Source: Gracilaria caudata (lineage: Eukaryota; Rhodophyta; Florideophyceae; Gracilariales; Gracilariaceae). Taken from it: DNA of 46,236 bases. Numbering within the stretch: the stretch's first letter is position 1; every line of letters starts with the position of its first letter. The DNA is taken from positions 1 through 46,236 of the forward strand of contig JASCIV010000104.1 of NCBI GenBank assembly GCA_030374735.1. Direction: 5' to 3'. The translations under genes and the position numbers were made by a program. Under the pieces are notes generated by a model, which did not search any database, was not told the DNA's origin, and worked only from the letters and a program-made list of their open reading frames with translations. Shown in pieces: positions 20,588-31,320 of the stretch.

Positions 20588-20609
20588 AAGGGTAGCGTTA
20601 CCTACCCTT
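20588..20609. promoter_or_regulatory. GGTAGCGTT within inverted repeat AAGGGTAG/CTACCCTT
   Basis: 8-bp arms at 20588-20595 and 20602-20609 with a 6-nt centre; GGTAGCGTT spans 20591-20599. It lies 440 bp beyond the MSP gene stop. Confidence 0.4.
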
Positions 20610-21071
20610 GGTACTAAACATGCTAATCAGTGGGTGCTCTTCCAGCTGCACGACTTATCAAAAGCCCGCCAATTTCGGCCTGACACGGACAAACAGTTAC
20701 ACCGGGGTTACGGTGCAATCGTGGCACAGAAGAAACGAAAGACAAAGATTCTTCTTTGATGTTGCCATAGCGTATCTACTACTAGGGCGATGGTTTTTTG
20801 TACTACGAAGCAGCACACTCTTCCCAGGCTCGCTGCGCATGAAAGGCTACGACGACTCTGAAGTGCTATACGCGACCATGAATACATAGCAATCGCCCAT
20901 TGTTAAATAGTTTAATTCGCTCACTGCTTTGAGAGGAAGGAATGAAGCTGGACAGGGTTACAAAGGGCAAGCGTGACGGGACTCATGAGGCATGATGCTG
21001 AGCAAAGTTTAGGCGCCATGCGGCGTCGAGTGTCTTCTCAATTCTGCACTGCTGTCCGAAACACCCGTTAA

Positions 21072-21101
21072 GAGAAATGGGTATCCCCATACCCATTTCT
21101 C
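21072..21101. repeat. 30-bp hairpin (13-bp arms, CCCC loop)
   Basis: GAGAAATGGGTAT at 21072-21084 and its exact complement at 21089-21101. No following T run, so it is not an obvious terminator. Confidence 0.8.
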
Positions 21102-21411
21102 CGTGAAAAGAATACAGGGTAATGACTTATGGATAGCAAGTTATCTGTATTTCACGCTTCTTGAGGAACAAAAGCTGCATTTCTGTGCTTGTCATAGTGC
21201 GTCCTGTTGTGCACGACCGTAGTACGCTCCCAGTTTAGCCATTCTCAGCTGTTATTCTATTAAGAAACCCAACACATACAAAATTTGTGCCATCTACCCT
21301 TAAGGTAAGCATTATACCCTTGTAAGTAATGCACTTTTCGAAACTTTCAGTTATGACGGGATATCATCTTGATATCCTTTCGAAATCAGAAACCACAAAG
21401 CTGGAAATTCT

Positions 21412-21450
21412 AGCGCTATCATCATGATACGCTGTCTTGATGATAGCGCT
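21412..21450. repeat. Inverted repeat with 13-bp arms
   Basis: AGCGCTATCATCA at 21412-21424 and its exact complement at 21438-21450, with a 13-nt loop. Partial outer pairing (ACCACA near 21392 with TGTGGT near 21457) extends the fold-back, which resembles a very short fold-back element. Confidence 0.7.
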
Positions 21451-22191
21451 GGAAACTGTGGTGAAACCAGAGCAAAGAACAACCGCTTATGGATAGCATC
21501 TCCAATTAAGGAAGAATAATGATTTTAGAGAATCCCCACTTCACGTGAATCCTCCTCCATCTGCTTCCAAATAAAACTTTACCCGTGCATCCACTCAACA
21601 AATACGAGTATTGATACAAAGAGCGCTCCCGAGGATATATATAGGTTAGCCGTTAGCCCTTACCCCTGTTGCCCATCCTGTATGCGCTCCTGCGAAACTT
21701 GCTCCTCGCCATGACTCTGACGCACACAGAATGAGCAATCCTGAGGACAGGAGCTTTCTCTAAGTTTGTGCATATTCTTCACTTTGGGATTCAAAGATGG
21801 TGCTGAGAGGCCGATGTGCCAATGATGATCACGAAATGGTTGGAGCCACTCAGTAGCCAAGTAAGTCATACACACAAATATTCTTGACCATTCAATGCAT
21901 TATAATACTGATTCTCTTCAACAAGGTGAGCGTTCCAACACCGGCTAACTTCTTTGGAGTTTCTCCCGCCCCAGCCTCCTGCAGGACTTTTCCACGTCAC
22001 CAGTCATCCGGAGGACTCGCATAAAAACCTAACTCTTTCTAACATGAGAGCTTTCCGAGACCGTGACTTCATCTTTACGGCTTTCTTCAGAACATGTTCT
22101 AACCGCACCTGCAAACACACCTACACTCACACAGAACTACATATGCAGTAACTCTCTCTTGCTCTCCTGACCTAGCCCCCCTCATTCAACC

Positions 22192-23745
22192 ATGGCGATC
22201 ACCATTCCAATCGATTCTCGATTCGTCAATGCCTTCGTCTATATCGTTGTTGACGTTGTTGTCTTTGCCATTTTGTTGCTAGCAATTATATCATCTCAGG
22301 GCTGGTTTACCAAACGAGCCCTTCTTCGAGGTGAACGAATTTCGTTGCGTGAGTTTCGCATCTCGCCACTGGCGGGAGGTGTTGTTGCCGATGGAAAGCG
22401 TTTCTCCACAGCTCTTGTCGCCCTTCACTTTCTGCTTCTTGGAATTTTGTTCGCTTTGGCGTTAGGCATTAACGGTCGAACAGGTAGTGCAACGCGTCCT
22501 ACAAACCGCCAATATATATCTGCCTTGGATCCTACGAAAACCCCAATCGTGTCTGATGACCGTGTGTACCCACAAATCATGGCTGGCTGCACCCGCTTTG
22601 AGAACGAAAGATTAACATACTACCCGGTGGCCTTCAATCAAGAAGAAACACCATCCATACCCGTTTCCGTTCGTCACTTGAGACATAGTCTCAACGACAA
22701 CATCGGAACAGCTGTCAACTCCGGAAGCGTAGTATGCCAAGACTATGAAGGTGCTGAACCGCTGCTCACCGTGTCACGGTGTGGAACCGATCCTAATTCC
22801 TGCTGCAATTTGAGTCTTTCACCCCCCGTCCGTCTAGATCTGAGGGGAGGACAAGGGGGACAGAGAGTCTGGCAGAAGAGTGATGTGCGACAGAACGGAT
22901 CGTCGGTTATCATGATAAGGAATATCACACCTGTATCATATGATACGTCAAATGTCACGTACGATCGGTTGATTTGTCTGCAGTTCGACTCAGATTCAAA
23001 TCATGCAATGGATGACGCATCCACTGCATCAAGCGGGAGCAGAATGAATTGCCTGCTGGGGGCATGGAATACTGATGGAAACAGAATTACTGGCCGACTT
23101 GGAAATGCGACGTTTCCGCATTCGCAACGTGAGAACGTATTTGATGCCGATCAAAGTACTAGCGTTCAGTTCATGGCGTTTTCCGTTGAGATGGAGATAA
23201 AGTGGGATGCCCATGCAGAGATCATTCTGAGCAATGGGTTACACTCGATTGGGGGTAACATGGTGCCAGCTCGTTTATTCTTGGACACGCTAGTGAGTCG
23301 TTCTTCAGTTCCCGCCAAAGTTGGTGATAATATCATCATCGAGCAGTACGAAATCAACGTTACGGACGTGAGCACGCCCGCTGTAATCGGTTACGCCATT
23401 CTCATTGCCCTGGCCATTGTAGTTGTGATTTCGAAGCTTCTGAGTCGTTGTATCGCGGAACGAGGGCATCCATTTGTTCCAGATATCACGACATATGACG
23501 GTTTGTTGATGTTATTGAAAGGCGATGAGACTCGACAACGTGGGAAACAAAATGCACGTCCCAAAGTAGAGTTTGGAATCACTTCAGTCGGGTCTTTGTA
23601 CAGCTTAGGGCCCGTTCAGGAGGGCTCTAGGGTTGTGAGACTGCCAAGGGAAGCCATGCTGAGATGGCATCGATGCCATGAAGACATTATGGCGGCTGCA
23701 AAAGATGACGAGACGCTCGAGACTCGTTCTGTCGATTCTGTTTGA
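22192..23745 (+). CDS. Orphan three-helix membrane protein with large non-cytosolic domain
   Basis: The 517-residue protein is not recognised. Hydrophobic helices lie at about residues 13-36 (VYIVVDVVVFAILLLAII), 73-94 (ALVALHFLLLGILFALAL) and 392-414 (VIGYAILIALAIVVVISKLL). Between the second and third lies a ~295-residue domain with several Cys residues (including SRCGTDPNSCC) and N-glycosylation sequons (NLS, NGS, NIT, NVT, NAT), consistent with an extracellular or lumenal location. The last ~100 residues are polar and probably cytosolic. The CATGG context at 22192 fits a translation start. The gene is intronless and isolated, with about 2 kb empty upstream and 5 kb downstream. Confidence 0.75.
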   Translation: MAITIPIDSRFVNAFVYIVVDVVVFAILLLAIISSQGWFTKRALLRGERISLREFRISPLAGGVVADGKRFSTALVALHFLLLGILFALALGINGRTGSATRPTNRQYISALDPTKTPIVSDDRVYPQIMAGCTRFENERLTYYPVAFNQEETPSIPVSVRHLRHSLNDNIGTAVNSGSVVCQDYEGAEPLLTVSRCGTDPNSCCNLSLSPPVRLDLRGGQGGQRVWQKSDVRQNGSSVIMIRNITPVSYDTSNVTYDRLICLQFDSDSNHAMDDASTASSGSRMNCLLGAWNTDGNRITGRLGNATFPHSQRENVFDADQSTSVQFMAFSVEMEIKWDAHAEIILSNGLHSIGGNMVPARLFLDTLVSRSSVPAKVGDNIIIEQYEINVTDVSTPAVIGYAILIALAIVVVISKLLSRCIAERGHPFVPDITTYDGLLMLLKGDETRQRGKQNARPKVEFGITSVGSLYSLGPVQEGSRVVRLPREAMLRWHRCHEDIMAAAKDDETLETRSVDSV

Positions 23746-24183
23746 GGTGCAGTGATTGAGCCCCTCGAGATTTGTATATAATTGTGACGGATTGCGCTTT
23801 TTCGTGGGCTTTGATTGCCGCATCCGACCATTCGAATAGATTCGCGCTTCACTTTCAAATGTACAGAGTAGTCTGATGCGATATCAGGCACAGATTTTGA
23901 TAATAAGAGGGGGAGAAGGACGGGTACGAGAGTGCATCATCTTTGAGGCATTCAGTAAAAGTTTTGCACGTCGGAGACCATCTTCTCTCGCTTCTCCGTC
24001 GATGGACTTGGATTTTCATGTGTTGTATTTGCAGTCTCTTGAGCGATTGCTGAAATGTGCATTTGCCTCTTGAGAGAACCGCCTCGGTTTGTACTCAGGT
24101 GCCATTACTATAAGCACCGCAGAATGACATGTGTCTTACCTTAAGAGCAACGTATACTTTCAGTGTCCCTGCCCGCTTGGCAA

Positions 24184-24202
24184 CTAAGAGATAATCTCTT
24201 AG
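24184..24202. repeat. 19-bp perfect palindrome
   Basis: Arms CTAAGAGAT and ATCTCTTAG flank one A. Confidence 0.65.
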
Positions 24203-25254
24203 AATTGGCGCTTTTGAGTTCCCTGAAGGGTGGGAAGAAGCAGGGCAGAAATGTCATGTTTCGGAGGAAACCTATAGCTTTCTCTCAAACAAACAGGAAC
24301 AAATGCTCAGTCCTTGGAAAGATGACCAGGTCAAGTGTGTTAGATATCTACGCAAGTTGGAAGAAAACCGCTCCATCATCGGCAACGCACGATGATGAAC
24401 TGGACCAGGTGCCCCTAGGGATAAGAGGGAAAATCCCCGTTAATCCTCCTGCCTCGTAAAAAGTTTGATACACTAAGATAGAAAGGTAGAATGGTCGTGA
24501 TTGACGTTGCGAAAACGAAGTATTCGTGTAACCTTGCCTTCGCAACCGCGGTATCGCGCTCTGTAAAGCCCTTAACCCCAGCCGTCCATTGGCAACAACG
24601 GGGAGAATCGAGAGTAGAGGTTATTTCATTGCTGTTTGGTTTTGTTGCGGGCACAGCATCCTTATTCTTGAATCTTTCCTTTCGTACCCTCGTTGTCGCG
24701 GTGGAGAAAAGTCAGGAGATCGACGCCGCGGGGTGTGGCTTAAGTGGTGCTTGCGCAAACGTGCACCGCTGAAAGCGGGCCGTGCATTCTGGCCAAGTAT
24801 TGAAACTGAGAGGGGAGAACTTGCTTCGGTGCGCAAGTCAGGCTGAGTCAGTTGTTTCAAGTCAATCTAGAAAAACTTATCTAACGCAGCCAACTGGACT
24901 GCCGGGGGCGCGAGACTTTTGAAAAATCAAAGCAGAAACCTCCCTGAACGACTGAACAACATCATGTGGCCATGATGGCCCGCAACCTAAGCGTTAACCC
25001 TCGTTAACCTTTCCACAAATCGTCCCTGAAACAGCATTATCACGGTCTCGTGCCGATGCACAACGTGCGGGACTTCTAGGTTCCGGCAGCAAGGATAAGA
25101 TAGTTGCTCATGAAGGTCCCTCACAGGGACTCAGGTTTGATAAACCATTCAAACCATTTCGTGGAGCGTAACATTAGCGAGAGGGAACTCATGGTTGATT
25201 AGGAAGGTAGCGATTCGGCTATAGATAGAATCGGAGGCATATTGTTGTGTTCAA

Positions 25255-25373
25255 GTACAGCCAAACCGTGGTGAGCTGATATGCGCCGCTTCCCATCTCG
25301 AATTGCGAAGCTAAGTCGCTTTGAGCTGGGCTAGTACTGACATAAGGGATCGGTTTGGAATTCCCATTGCCGA
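25255..25373 (+). rRNA. 5S rRNA-like sequence, probably a degenerate copy
   Basis: The order and spacing of conserved 5S blocks are visible: an early ACAGCC, then CTTCCCATCTCGAATT, the box-A-like GCGAAGCTAAGTCG, the box-C-like GCTGGGCTAGTACTGAC, and near the 3' end TTTGGAATTCCCATTGCC. These are the Pol III internal control regions of eukaryotic 5S genes. A T7 run follows at about 25399. The terminal helix is poor (at least three mismatches in nine positions), and the segment before CCCAT is about 6 nt longer than in typical 5S. A pseudogene or a 5S-derived SINE head is therefore more likely than a working gene. Flanking sequence gives no second rRNA. Confidence 0.55.
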
Positions 25374-28300
25374 ATGTTATATTTTGCTTTCTGCTCTTTT
25401 TTTGTGATTTGTCATGAAATGCTCTGTGATCCAGTGTGTCTCTTGATCCTTTCCAGCTCTATGCAGTTAGGTAACTTTTTCATCCGGTGTACATTCCCCG
25501 AATCCGCAGGATAGAGATCTTCATCGTTGAAGAAGCAAAAGGTGGTACCAGCAAACTGGGAAAGTGCCTTCTTCCACCATGTTTCAATCTTTACGTATTC
25601 GTGTAATCTAATTCTGCCGCGACAAACGCCGTTACTCTTCCAGTCATTGGCCAGCAGCAATGAGCAACGTCGAATGTTAATGATTGTTTGCTCTTCGCAT
25701 GACAATGAAATTGGGGAGATCACCTATGTACATACTTTTTGGCAGACACGGTGAAGGACTGCAGTACCGAACGTGGCGGGTACGAGTGCTTCTTGTCAAA
25801 TGTGATATGTTTGTTCTCGGCCAACTTGAATAAAAGGAGCTACAAACAGTACCTAAAGCTTTGGCCACTGCATGTTAACGACCGCGTATACCTCTGACTC
25901 TGTTCGCGTGATCGCCAAAACAACTGAGGAAGCCTTTCCATGAACAGTGAAGCCCGGCCTATCCATGAGAGGCAATTTGGGCTGACAATGTTAGTGATGG
26001 GAACGATGAGTGTCTGGTATGCGTGCCATGTTGCCCAAAAGCGTCTCGATGGGGCTTCGAGACGCACGGCTGCAAGTAGATTCGCACAGGAGGTATGCGT
26101 CCACATATTGGCTCCAGCAACGAGGGGGACGGTACACAAGGCTCTTATTGGCAGCAATGGTATATCGCAGCAAGCATCAGGTACAGCAAGTGTTTGAAAC
26201 TTGCATCCAGAGCGTAAATCTAATGACGCAACAAAAGGCGCCATCACGAGGTTTCGACGGATTCAGAACGTGACCAGATCGGGGACAATGAACATGAGTG
26301 CGCGTTTGAAATATCAACGTACGCGTTTTGAGTCGAAACTGTTCGAGCCTTACTCTGATTTTCTGAGCTTCGTGCATGAGTGCCTTTGCTGACGCTTTTC
26401 TCTCTTGAGTTCCCTATTTGTATTCCCGAAAACGGAAGTGAACGAGTGAACTTTCCGTGTTCTTTTTATCAGAACAGTATCAAATATGATAAGCTCTCGA
26501 CTGAAAACGAATGTCCAATTCATAACGAGAACTCCATGCCCAAGTCCCTACCATAGTCGTGTTGCAGAGCAGTAATTCACTCAGAGATAATGCCACTCAG
26601 AAGGCATTGCGCCTAGTCACTTCTAACAGACGAGCCGTTGGTTTAACTCAATGCATGTGCAACTCCCTGTCATCGTGACGTTGCTTTTCGCGTTACCTCA
26701 ATGTTATTTGAAACTGTCAAGTTCATTATGACAGATATGAATAATTGTTGTGAACATGCATCTAGCCAACAGCGATCGTTGAATGTACCGTTCCGTTATG
26801 AGCTTGTGACTCTCTGAATGTGGAAGAAGAAGGACAACGTGATTGTTGGCTTCTCCGCTGAATACTCTCTTTCTAGCGTCATACACTGGCCAACTACCCT
26901 TGTATTCCGCTCTTCAAGCTTCCAACGAAAATATCGTGGTGGAATTATAACTCGCAGGTGGGCACCAGTGTTGCATTTGCCGTGAGCTTTCGTCGTCCCC
27001 TTCGAAACCCAGAGTCCATCAACTGCTGCTTTTTTTCTAGGAAGAGTGCTGACAGAAGATCAATCCCGAATAACGAAACCAACTGCCATGGGATGCAGCT
27101 GATTTGTGTTTTGAGCTATAACCAGGCCGAGCCAGACGCTGGTGATTTCATGTTCACAAAAAAGGGTTGTTATATTGCTTGTTCCCAGTCGGCCGCCATA
27201 ACAGCTGAATGGATACCAGTGCGATGCCTGGTAATGATTTAAGAATATTTCGGATGGCGCGCTCTCCCTAGAGAACAAGATTGATTCGTTCTCGCACTCC
27301 CCGTTTCCCATTTCCAGTGAAAGCGTCGGCTGGCATAAACTAGGTGTGATTCAGTCACATCATTCGTGTAAGGTATTGAGGAACAGAAGCTTCTTCAAAG
27401 AAATGGCACGGTTGTCAAGGCCAGACTTGTTCGCCCCCTCCATCTGGGCCGCACACGTCGTCCAAACGCCACTAGTGAGAAAACAGGCGGCGCTTTGTTG
27501 GCGTGAAGCGATGATTGTACGCGCAAATGCGCGCATTCGTGTACTGTGTTTAAATTGTGACTGGCGGCTGTTGCGGCCACCACAACAAGCAGGCACAAAT
27601 CAGGACAGGAGTGGCTCGGTAAGATACCACTTAGCTGCTGGTTTGGGAGCGGGGCTGATGACATGTCTGTTGCGCCAGCAGCCGCGTCACGGCGTGGTCA
27701 TTGTGTCTGACTGTGGATGTTGGACCACCACAGGGTTTGCAGACGGGCTGAAGGGCGCATAGAGGGCCAGTAGATAGGAGACAAGCTTGGCTGGGGAGGC
27801 TCGCGAAAGTTGGACAACGGGGTTGCGTTGCTGAAACTGAACAGGTGTAAACGGACGACAATGGTGCGGCGTAGGCGCAACTGTTTGGGCGGGGACCGAG
27901 TCGAGGCAAATGAATGAGAAGAGGGAAGAGTAGGGCGTAACCTTAGCACCGTTGCAGTCGGTTTATTGTGCTGTTTATGTGTAAGTCGCTATTCTTCGGG
28001 GCGTTACTGTTGTACCTGCCGCGCTGGACCAAGTGAAGAGGCTGTCTTGGGGGGCGCGTGGGAATGAGAGAATTCGAGCGTAGACGGAGCGCCCCGATAG
28101 GACGCGTCTGTGCATGCGTGGCAATCAATGTGATTCAATTACGTTACTGTGGCAAAGCAGTCTGTTAGAGAAGGGCTGGAACAGCTCCCGCACAATGAGC
28201 ACGCAATGACTCACGTGCGCGCACGCGCGTGATGCGACGTCACGACTCAGGAGCGCAGCTCACCTCGCTGTGCCTCGGGGCAGACGCACACAACGAAGAT

Positions 28301-28630
28301 CGACCCAGCCCCCTACTCCCCTCCTCTCCCCCTCCGCTGCCCCTCCTCAAGCCGGCGCAAGCCAGCCGACCACACGATACTTACGCCAGCCCGACCAGCG
28401 TGCAGTGCCGTCAGTGGCGACGTCTAGAATTTGGGGCGTTCGGCTTTCTGCGTATGGTGGCGGCTTGTCAAGGAGTCCGGCTGTGCGGTTTGTCTTCGAC
28501 GACGTTGGCCCAATAAACAGCGCCGTTTTTTGAGAGTGACGTGCTTCATGGGCTGGACTCCAACAGACCCGTCGTAACCGCGCACTGTGATTATGCACTC
28601 GTATTTTGGCCGTGTTGGCATTGCTGCGAA

Positions 28631-28658
28631 CATGCTATGATAGCGCTACCATAGCATG
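28631..28658. repeat. 28-bp near-perfect palindrome
   Basis: CATGCTATG and CATAGCATG flank ATAGCGCTAC, itself built on the palindrome TAGCGCTA. It lies about 170 bp beyond the 3' end of the MYB gene. Confidence 0.7.
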
Positions 28659-28822
28659 ATATTACTTTGTTGTAAGAATCGCTTTAAAGCAACCTCTTCT
28701 TCTGTACAACGACAACATACCCAAAGTGACGTGCTGGTGTGCAACATGGTTTCTTTTTAGTGATTAGTACAGTAGTATACGAGTTACATGGCTACAAGAT
28801 GCGCCGCAGCGCTTTAAAGATG

Positions 28823-29771
28823 TCAATACGGATGACGCATGTACTGCTTTTTAAGTGTAGCGTTGAAGCGGTTCTTCACCGCATTATCGCTGCGCCCTGG
28901 TAACAAGCGTGCAATATCGCTCCAGCGATTTCCTCTTCGGGCCTGTTCCCGCAGGATAATCGCATCCTCCCTCGCAGTCCAGAACCCCTTTCGAATACCT
29001 GCACAATAAAGCACCAAAACACGACAGTGTTAGTTTAGAATTGCACATTGGTTTGCACATGAAACAGTCAAAGTGGCTGCAGAACATACCGTCTTGTAAA
29101 TGATTGAGCCACCGTTCTCGACATTGCTTGCCAGTACGCCCGGGAAGTGATTCCGCGATCACATTCCAGTTCTCGGGGCGCAGACGCGCCAGACAGCGAA
29201 GTCGATCATCCTCCTGTGGCGTCCAAAGTCGCTTGACAGCGCCTCTTTTCCGAGCACGTTTCGCAATAGCATACGGCGCAGTGTGCAGACTGAGAGATGG
29301 ATAAGAACTTGAGCGCCAATGAATATCATGCAGCGAAGGCGCAGACTGCGCGGAACGTTCGTCGGAACATAGCGGAGGAGGCACGTAGCAGTGCGAATGG
29401 GGCGAGAATGACAAGTGGGATGTGAGCTGATGGGCAGAAGGTAGCGAAGGTTGCGGAGGGCGTAAGGGCAATGGCTCAGGTGGCGCGGGATGTAGCGGCG
29501 GGGGAGGCGGGACTAAAGGCGCGACAGAGCTGGGGTTGGCTCCAAGCGATAAAGCAGGCAGTGTTCGTTGCTGAAGGTGCGGGAAGTGGTGCGAGAGGTT
29601 GGGGAGATGATTGAAATCGAAAGAGTGCAATGGGGAGGGTATTTCAGAGAAGTGCAATGACTTTGGAAGCACACTGCCATCGGTGAGCGCCTGCACGGAG
29701 ATTCGATGGCTGCGTGAAGGCGAAGAGCAGGGCGAGGTACTGATAGGGGAGAGATATCGGCGACGCTGCAT
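28823..29771 (-). CDS. R2R3-MYB transcription factor (one intron)
   Basis: Exon 1 is 29090-29771 and exon 2 is 28823-28998; the 91-bp intron (28999-29089) has a GTATGT donor, a CTAAC branch site and a CAG acceptor. The 285-residue product has a Pro/Ser/His-rich N-terminal ~165 residues, then R2 (LWTPQEDDRLRCL ... ENWNVIAESLPGRTGKQCRERWLNHL) and R3 (GFWTAREDAIILR ... NRWSDIARLLPGRSDNAVKNRFNATL). R2 has the three regular Trp residues; in R3 the third is Phe (NRF). The intron splits the linker between R2 and R3, a classic position, and splicing gives HLQDGIRKGFW. The protein ends soon after R3, so any activation region must be N-terminal. It is divergent from the cyclin gene. Confidence 0.92.
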
Positions 29772-29944
29772 GGTGGGAGCGGGAGCGGCGGCGGTGGAAG
29801 GGGAAGGAGTATTTCAGACGCGGGCGACGACAGAGACAGAGAGAGAAGGTGACGGGAGTTGAGTGAAGATGCGCCCGAGCTGCACGGTGTGAAATGACGG
29901 CGCGTTGGTGTCGCAGCGCACGCGTGCGCGCACGCGCCACGCAG

Positions 29945-29964
29945 GTCACGCATGTGTGCGTGAC
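29945..29964. promoter_or_regulatory. Inverted GTCACGCA/TGCGTGAC site
   Basis: 8-bp arms with a TGTG centre, immediately followed by GTCT, so the right arm also reads TGACGTCT (CRE-like). It lies about 175-195 bp upstream of the MYB start. Confidence 0.45.
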
Positions 29965-30284
29965 GTCTCGTGGCGCCGCAGCGCGTGCGTAACGCGTGCC
30001 GAATGCCGCCGAATGCCATGGCGTGAGCAGCGCTCGGCGTGGCCACGTCATACACGGGCATGCGTGTACAAGTGGCCTGCGTGCACAGGTGGACAGTGTG
30101 GCGTTGTGTACAGGCAGAAGGCCTTTTTCCTCCGAGGTCTTTGAAGGCTTTTGTACTCGTGTAACAATGCCAAATGGACGAAGCAATGACGCAGCAGCGC
30201 TGGGAGCATTACACGACTCGTCATTGTTCGTGTAAAGTGAAGCGAGCGGCGCCGCGAAGCGAGTGGAGGGTCTCGTGGTGGCAC

Positions 30285-30311
30285 CATGCGCGGCATAGTA
30301 TGCCGCGCATG
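30285..30311. repeat. 27-bp perfect palindrome in divergent promoter
   Basis: CATGCGCGGCATA at 30285-30297 and its exact complement at 30299-30311, with a single G centre. It lies between MYB and cyclin and could be a dimeric protein site or a cruciform. Confidence 0.8.
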
Positions 30312-30492
30312 ATGTTGTGCACGTTGTTGACGGACGATCGTTGACAGATGTTGTCCTCCACAGCTGCCTCCAGGGTGGCATTCTGGCGTGTTGACGCGCC
30401 ATGTAAACATGACACGTCACAGTTGGCCCACCCCTCTCCTGCGCATTGTTGCATGTCCACGGTTCTACAGTATAGAACCAAAGGGAATCTGC

Positions 30493-30529
30493 TGCGTCAC
30501 GAACTCGCTGCGCCGCATAGCGTGACGCA
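30493..30529. promoter_or_regulatory. Inverted TGCGTCACG/CGTGACGCA pair
   Basis: 9-bp perfect arms separated by 19 nt, ending 8 bp before the TATA box of the cyclin gene. The TGACG core is typical of bZIP factors. Confidence 0.45.
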
Positions 30530-30536
30530 TGGGTTC

Positions 30537-30544
30537 TATAAAAG
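30537..30544 (+). promoter_or_regulatory. TATA box of cyclin gene
   Basis: TATAAAAG, 99 bp before the ATG at 30643. Confidence 0.65.
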
Positions 30545-30642
30545 CTGGCTGTGAAGCCTGCGAGTTCAACACTCCATTTCACCCACACTAAAGCTTCGTT
30601 TCTCCATGCAATAGCACCAAAGTACTGCCGTCCCACATCGTC

Positions 30643-31320
30643 ATGTCGTTCGAAGTTATCCCGCCGCATCCCAACGTCAAAGCCGTCAAGCGTCGGTCGA
30701 AGTCGTCTCCGCCGTTGCTGCTTCCGTTACCCACTCTCACCTTCATAACAGCCCTCACTGCCGCCGTGCATGCTCGTTTGCAGCCCGATCTGCACTTCTT
30801 TCCTTCTTCATGTGACCCCGTTTCGGCCTTTTTCAGTGTCGCCATGCCCTCAATATCAACGCATGCGTACATCGAACGTTTGGTCAGGTATGCAGATTGC
30901 TCTAACTCTGCCTTTGTTCTCATGCTCATCTACATCGACCGCATGCTGGAATCGGACGCCATTCCGTTTGTGAGGCACTCTATGCATCGTCTCTTGCTTG
31001 CTGCTCTAACCGTCGCCATCAAGAACACTGATGATGTCGCGTCTTCAGCATCGCATTACGCAAGGGTGGGTGGTGTACCCACAGTCGCTGAGATGAATCG
31101 TCTTGAACTCTTATTTTTGGAGAAAATGAAATATCGCTGTTTCGTGTCTCCTGAGGAATATGCTGCCTACGTCTCTCAATTGCAACTATTCGTTCCGCTA
31201 ACATATGCTACTCATAACTCTAAAGATCCAGATCTTCTCAACAGTTTGGCTCGTGTTTGTCGTCGAGATCAAACGCATTCGCTCCCCTTTCGGAGTTGCA
31301 GAATGGAGTACAATATGTAG
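30643..31320 (+). CDS. P/U-type (PHO80-like) cyclin
   Basis: The 225-residue protein has a cyclin box at about 45-190. The PHO80/U-type pattern is clear: a FFSVAMPSISTHAYIERLVRYADCS-type helix, then AFVLMLIYIDRML, then a RLLLAALTVAIKNTDD block and the SHYARVGGVPTVAEMNRLELLFLEKMKYRCFVSPEEY region that ends the box. Cyclins of this class partner PHO85-type CDKs and in fungi and plants link nutrient (phosphate or sugar) status to growth. The N-terminus is basic and short, and no destruction box is apparent. The gene is intronless with a TATA box at -99, and is divergent from the MYB gene, so co-regulation is possible. Confidence 0.88.
   Translation: MSFEVIPPHPNVKAVKRRSKSSPPLLLPLPTLTFITALTAAVHARLQPDLHFFPSSCDPVSAFFSVAMPSISTHAYIERLVRYADCSNSAFVLMLIYIDRMLESDAIPFVRHSMHRLLLAALTVAIKNTDDVASSASHYARVGGVPTVAEMNRLELLFLEKMKYRCFVSPEEYAAYVSQLQLFVPLTYATHNSKDPDLLNSLARVCRRDQTHSLPFRSCRMEYNM

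Larger units (their letters stand above)
20148..22191. other. Intergenic region, 2.0 kb
   Basis: No gene was found. It holds a GGTAGCGTT copy inside a small inverted repeat (20588-20609), two hairpins (21072-21101 and 21412-21450) and CT-rich sequence just upstream of the next start codon. Confidence 0.55.
23746..28822. other. Gene-poor stretch, 5.1 kb
   Basis: No protein gene is supported. It contains a 5S-rRNA-like sequence (25255-25373), a 19-bp palindrome (24184-24202), a CRE-like GACGTCAC (28236-28243) in a Z-DNA-prone CG-alternating tract near 28216-28230, and a 28-bp near-perfect palindrome at 28631-28658. A frame with an ATG at 27403 (about 119 codons) has no recognisable domain. Confidence 0.6.
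29772..30642. promoter_or_regulatory. Divergent MYB/cyclin promoter region
   Basis: 871 bp between two start codons. It contains several bZIP/CRE-like TGACG sites arranged as inverted pairs: GTCACGCA/TGCGTGAC at 29945-29964 and TGCGTCACG/CGTGACGCA at 30493-30529. It also holds a 27-bp perfect palindrome (30285-30311), a GGTTCTA/TAGAACC hairpin (30461-30479) and a cyclin-side TATA box. Minus-strand open frames across it look like shadows with no domain. Confidence 0.55.

Noticed and set aside
21072..21101. Hairpin as a transcription terminator
   Set aside because: No gene ends nearby, no T run follows, and intrinsic terminators are not used by Pol II.
24900..25250. Sequence upstream of the 5S-like element as SRP RNA or RNase P RNA
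   Set aside because: A GCCGGGGGCGCG and a small GTCCCT/AGGGAC hairpin are present, but the conserved SRP and RNase P core motifs were not found.
29513..30669. Long minus-strand open frames (up to 341 codons) across the MYB start and the MYB/cyclin promoter
   Set aside because: Composition is Arg/His/Cys/Thr-rich with no domain, the frames overlap the real MYB exon in another frame, and GC-rich promoter DNA has few stops.
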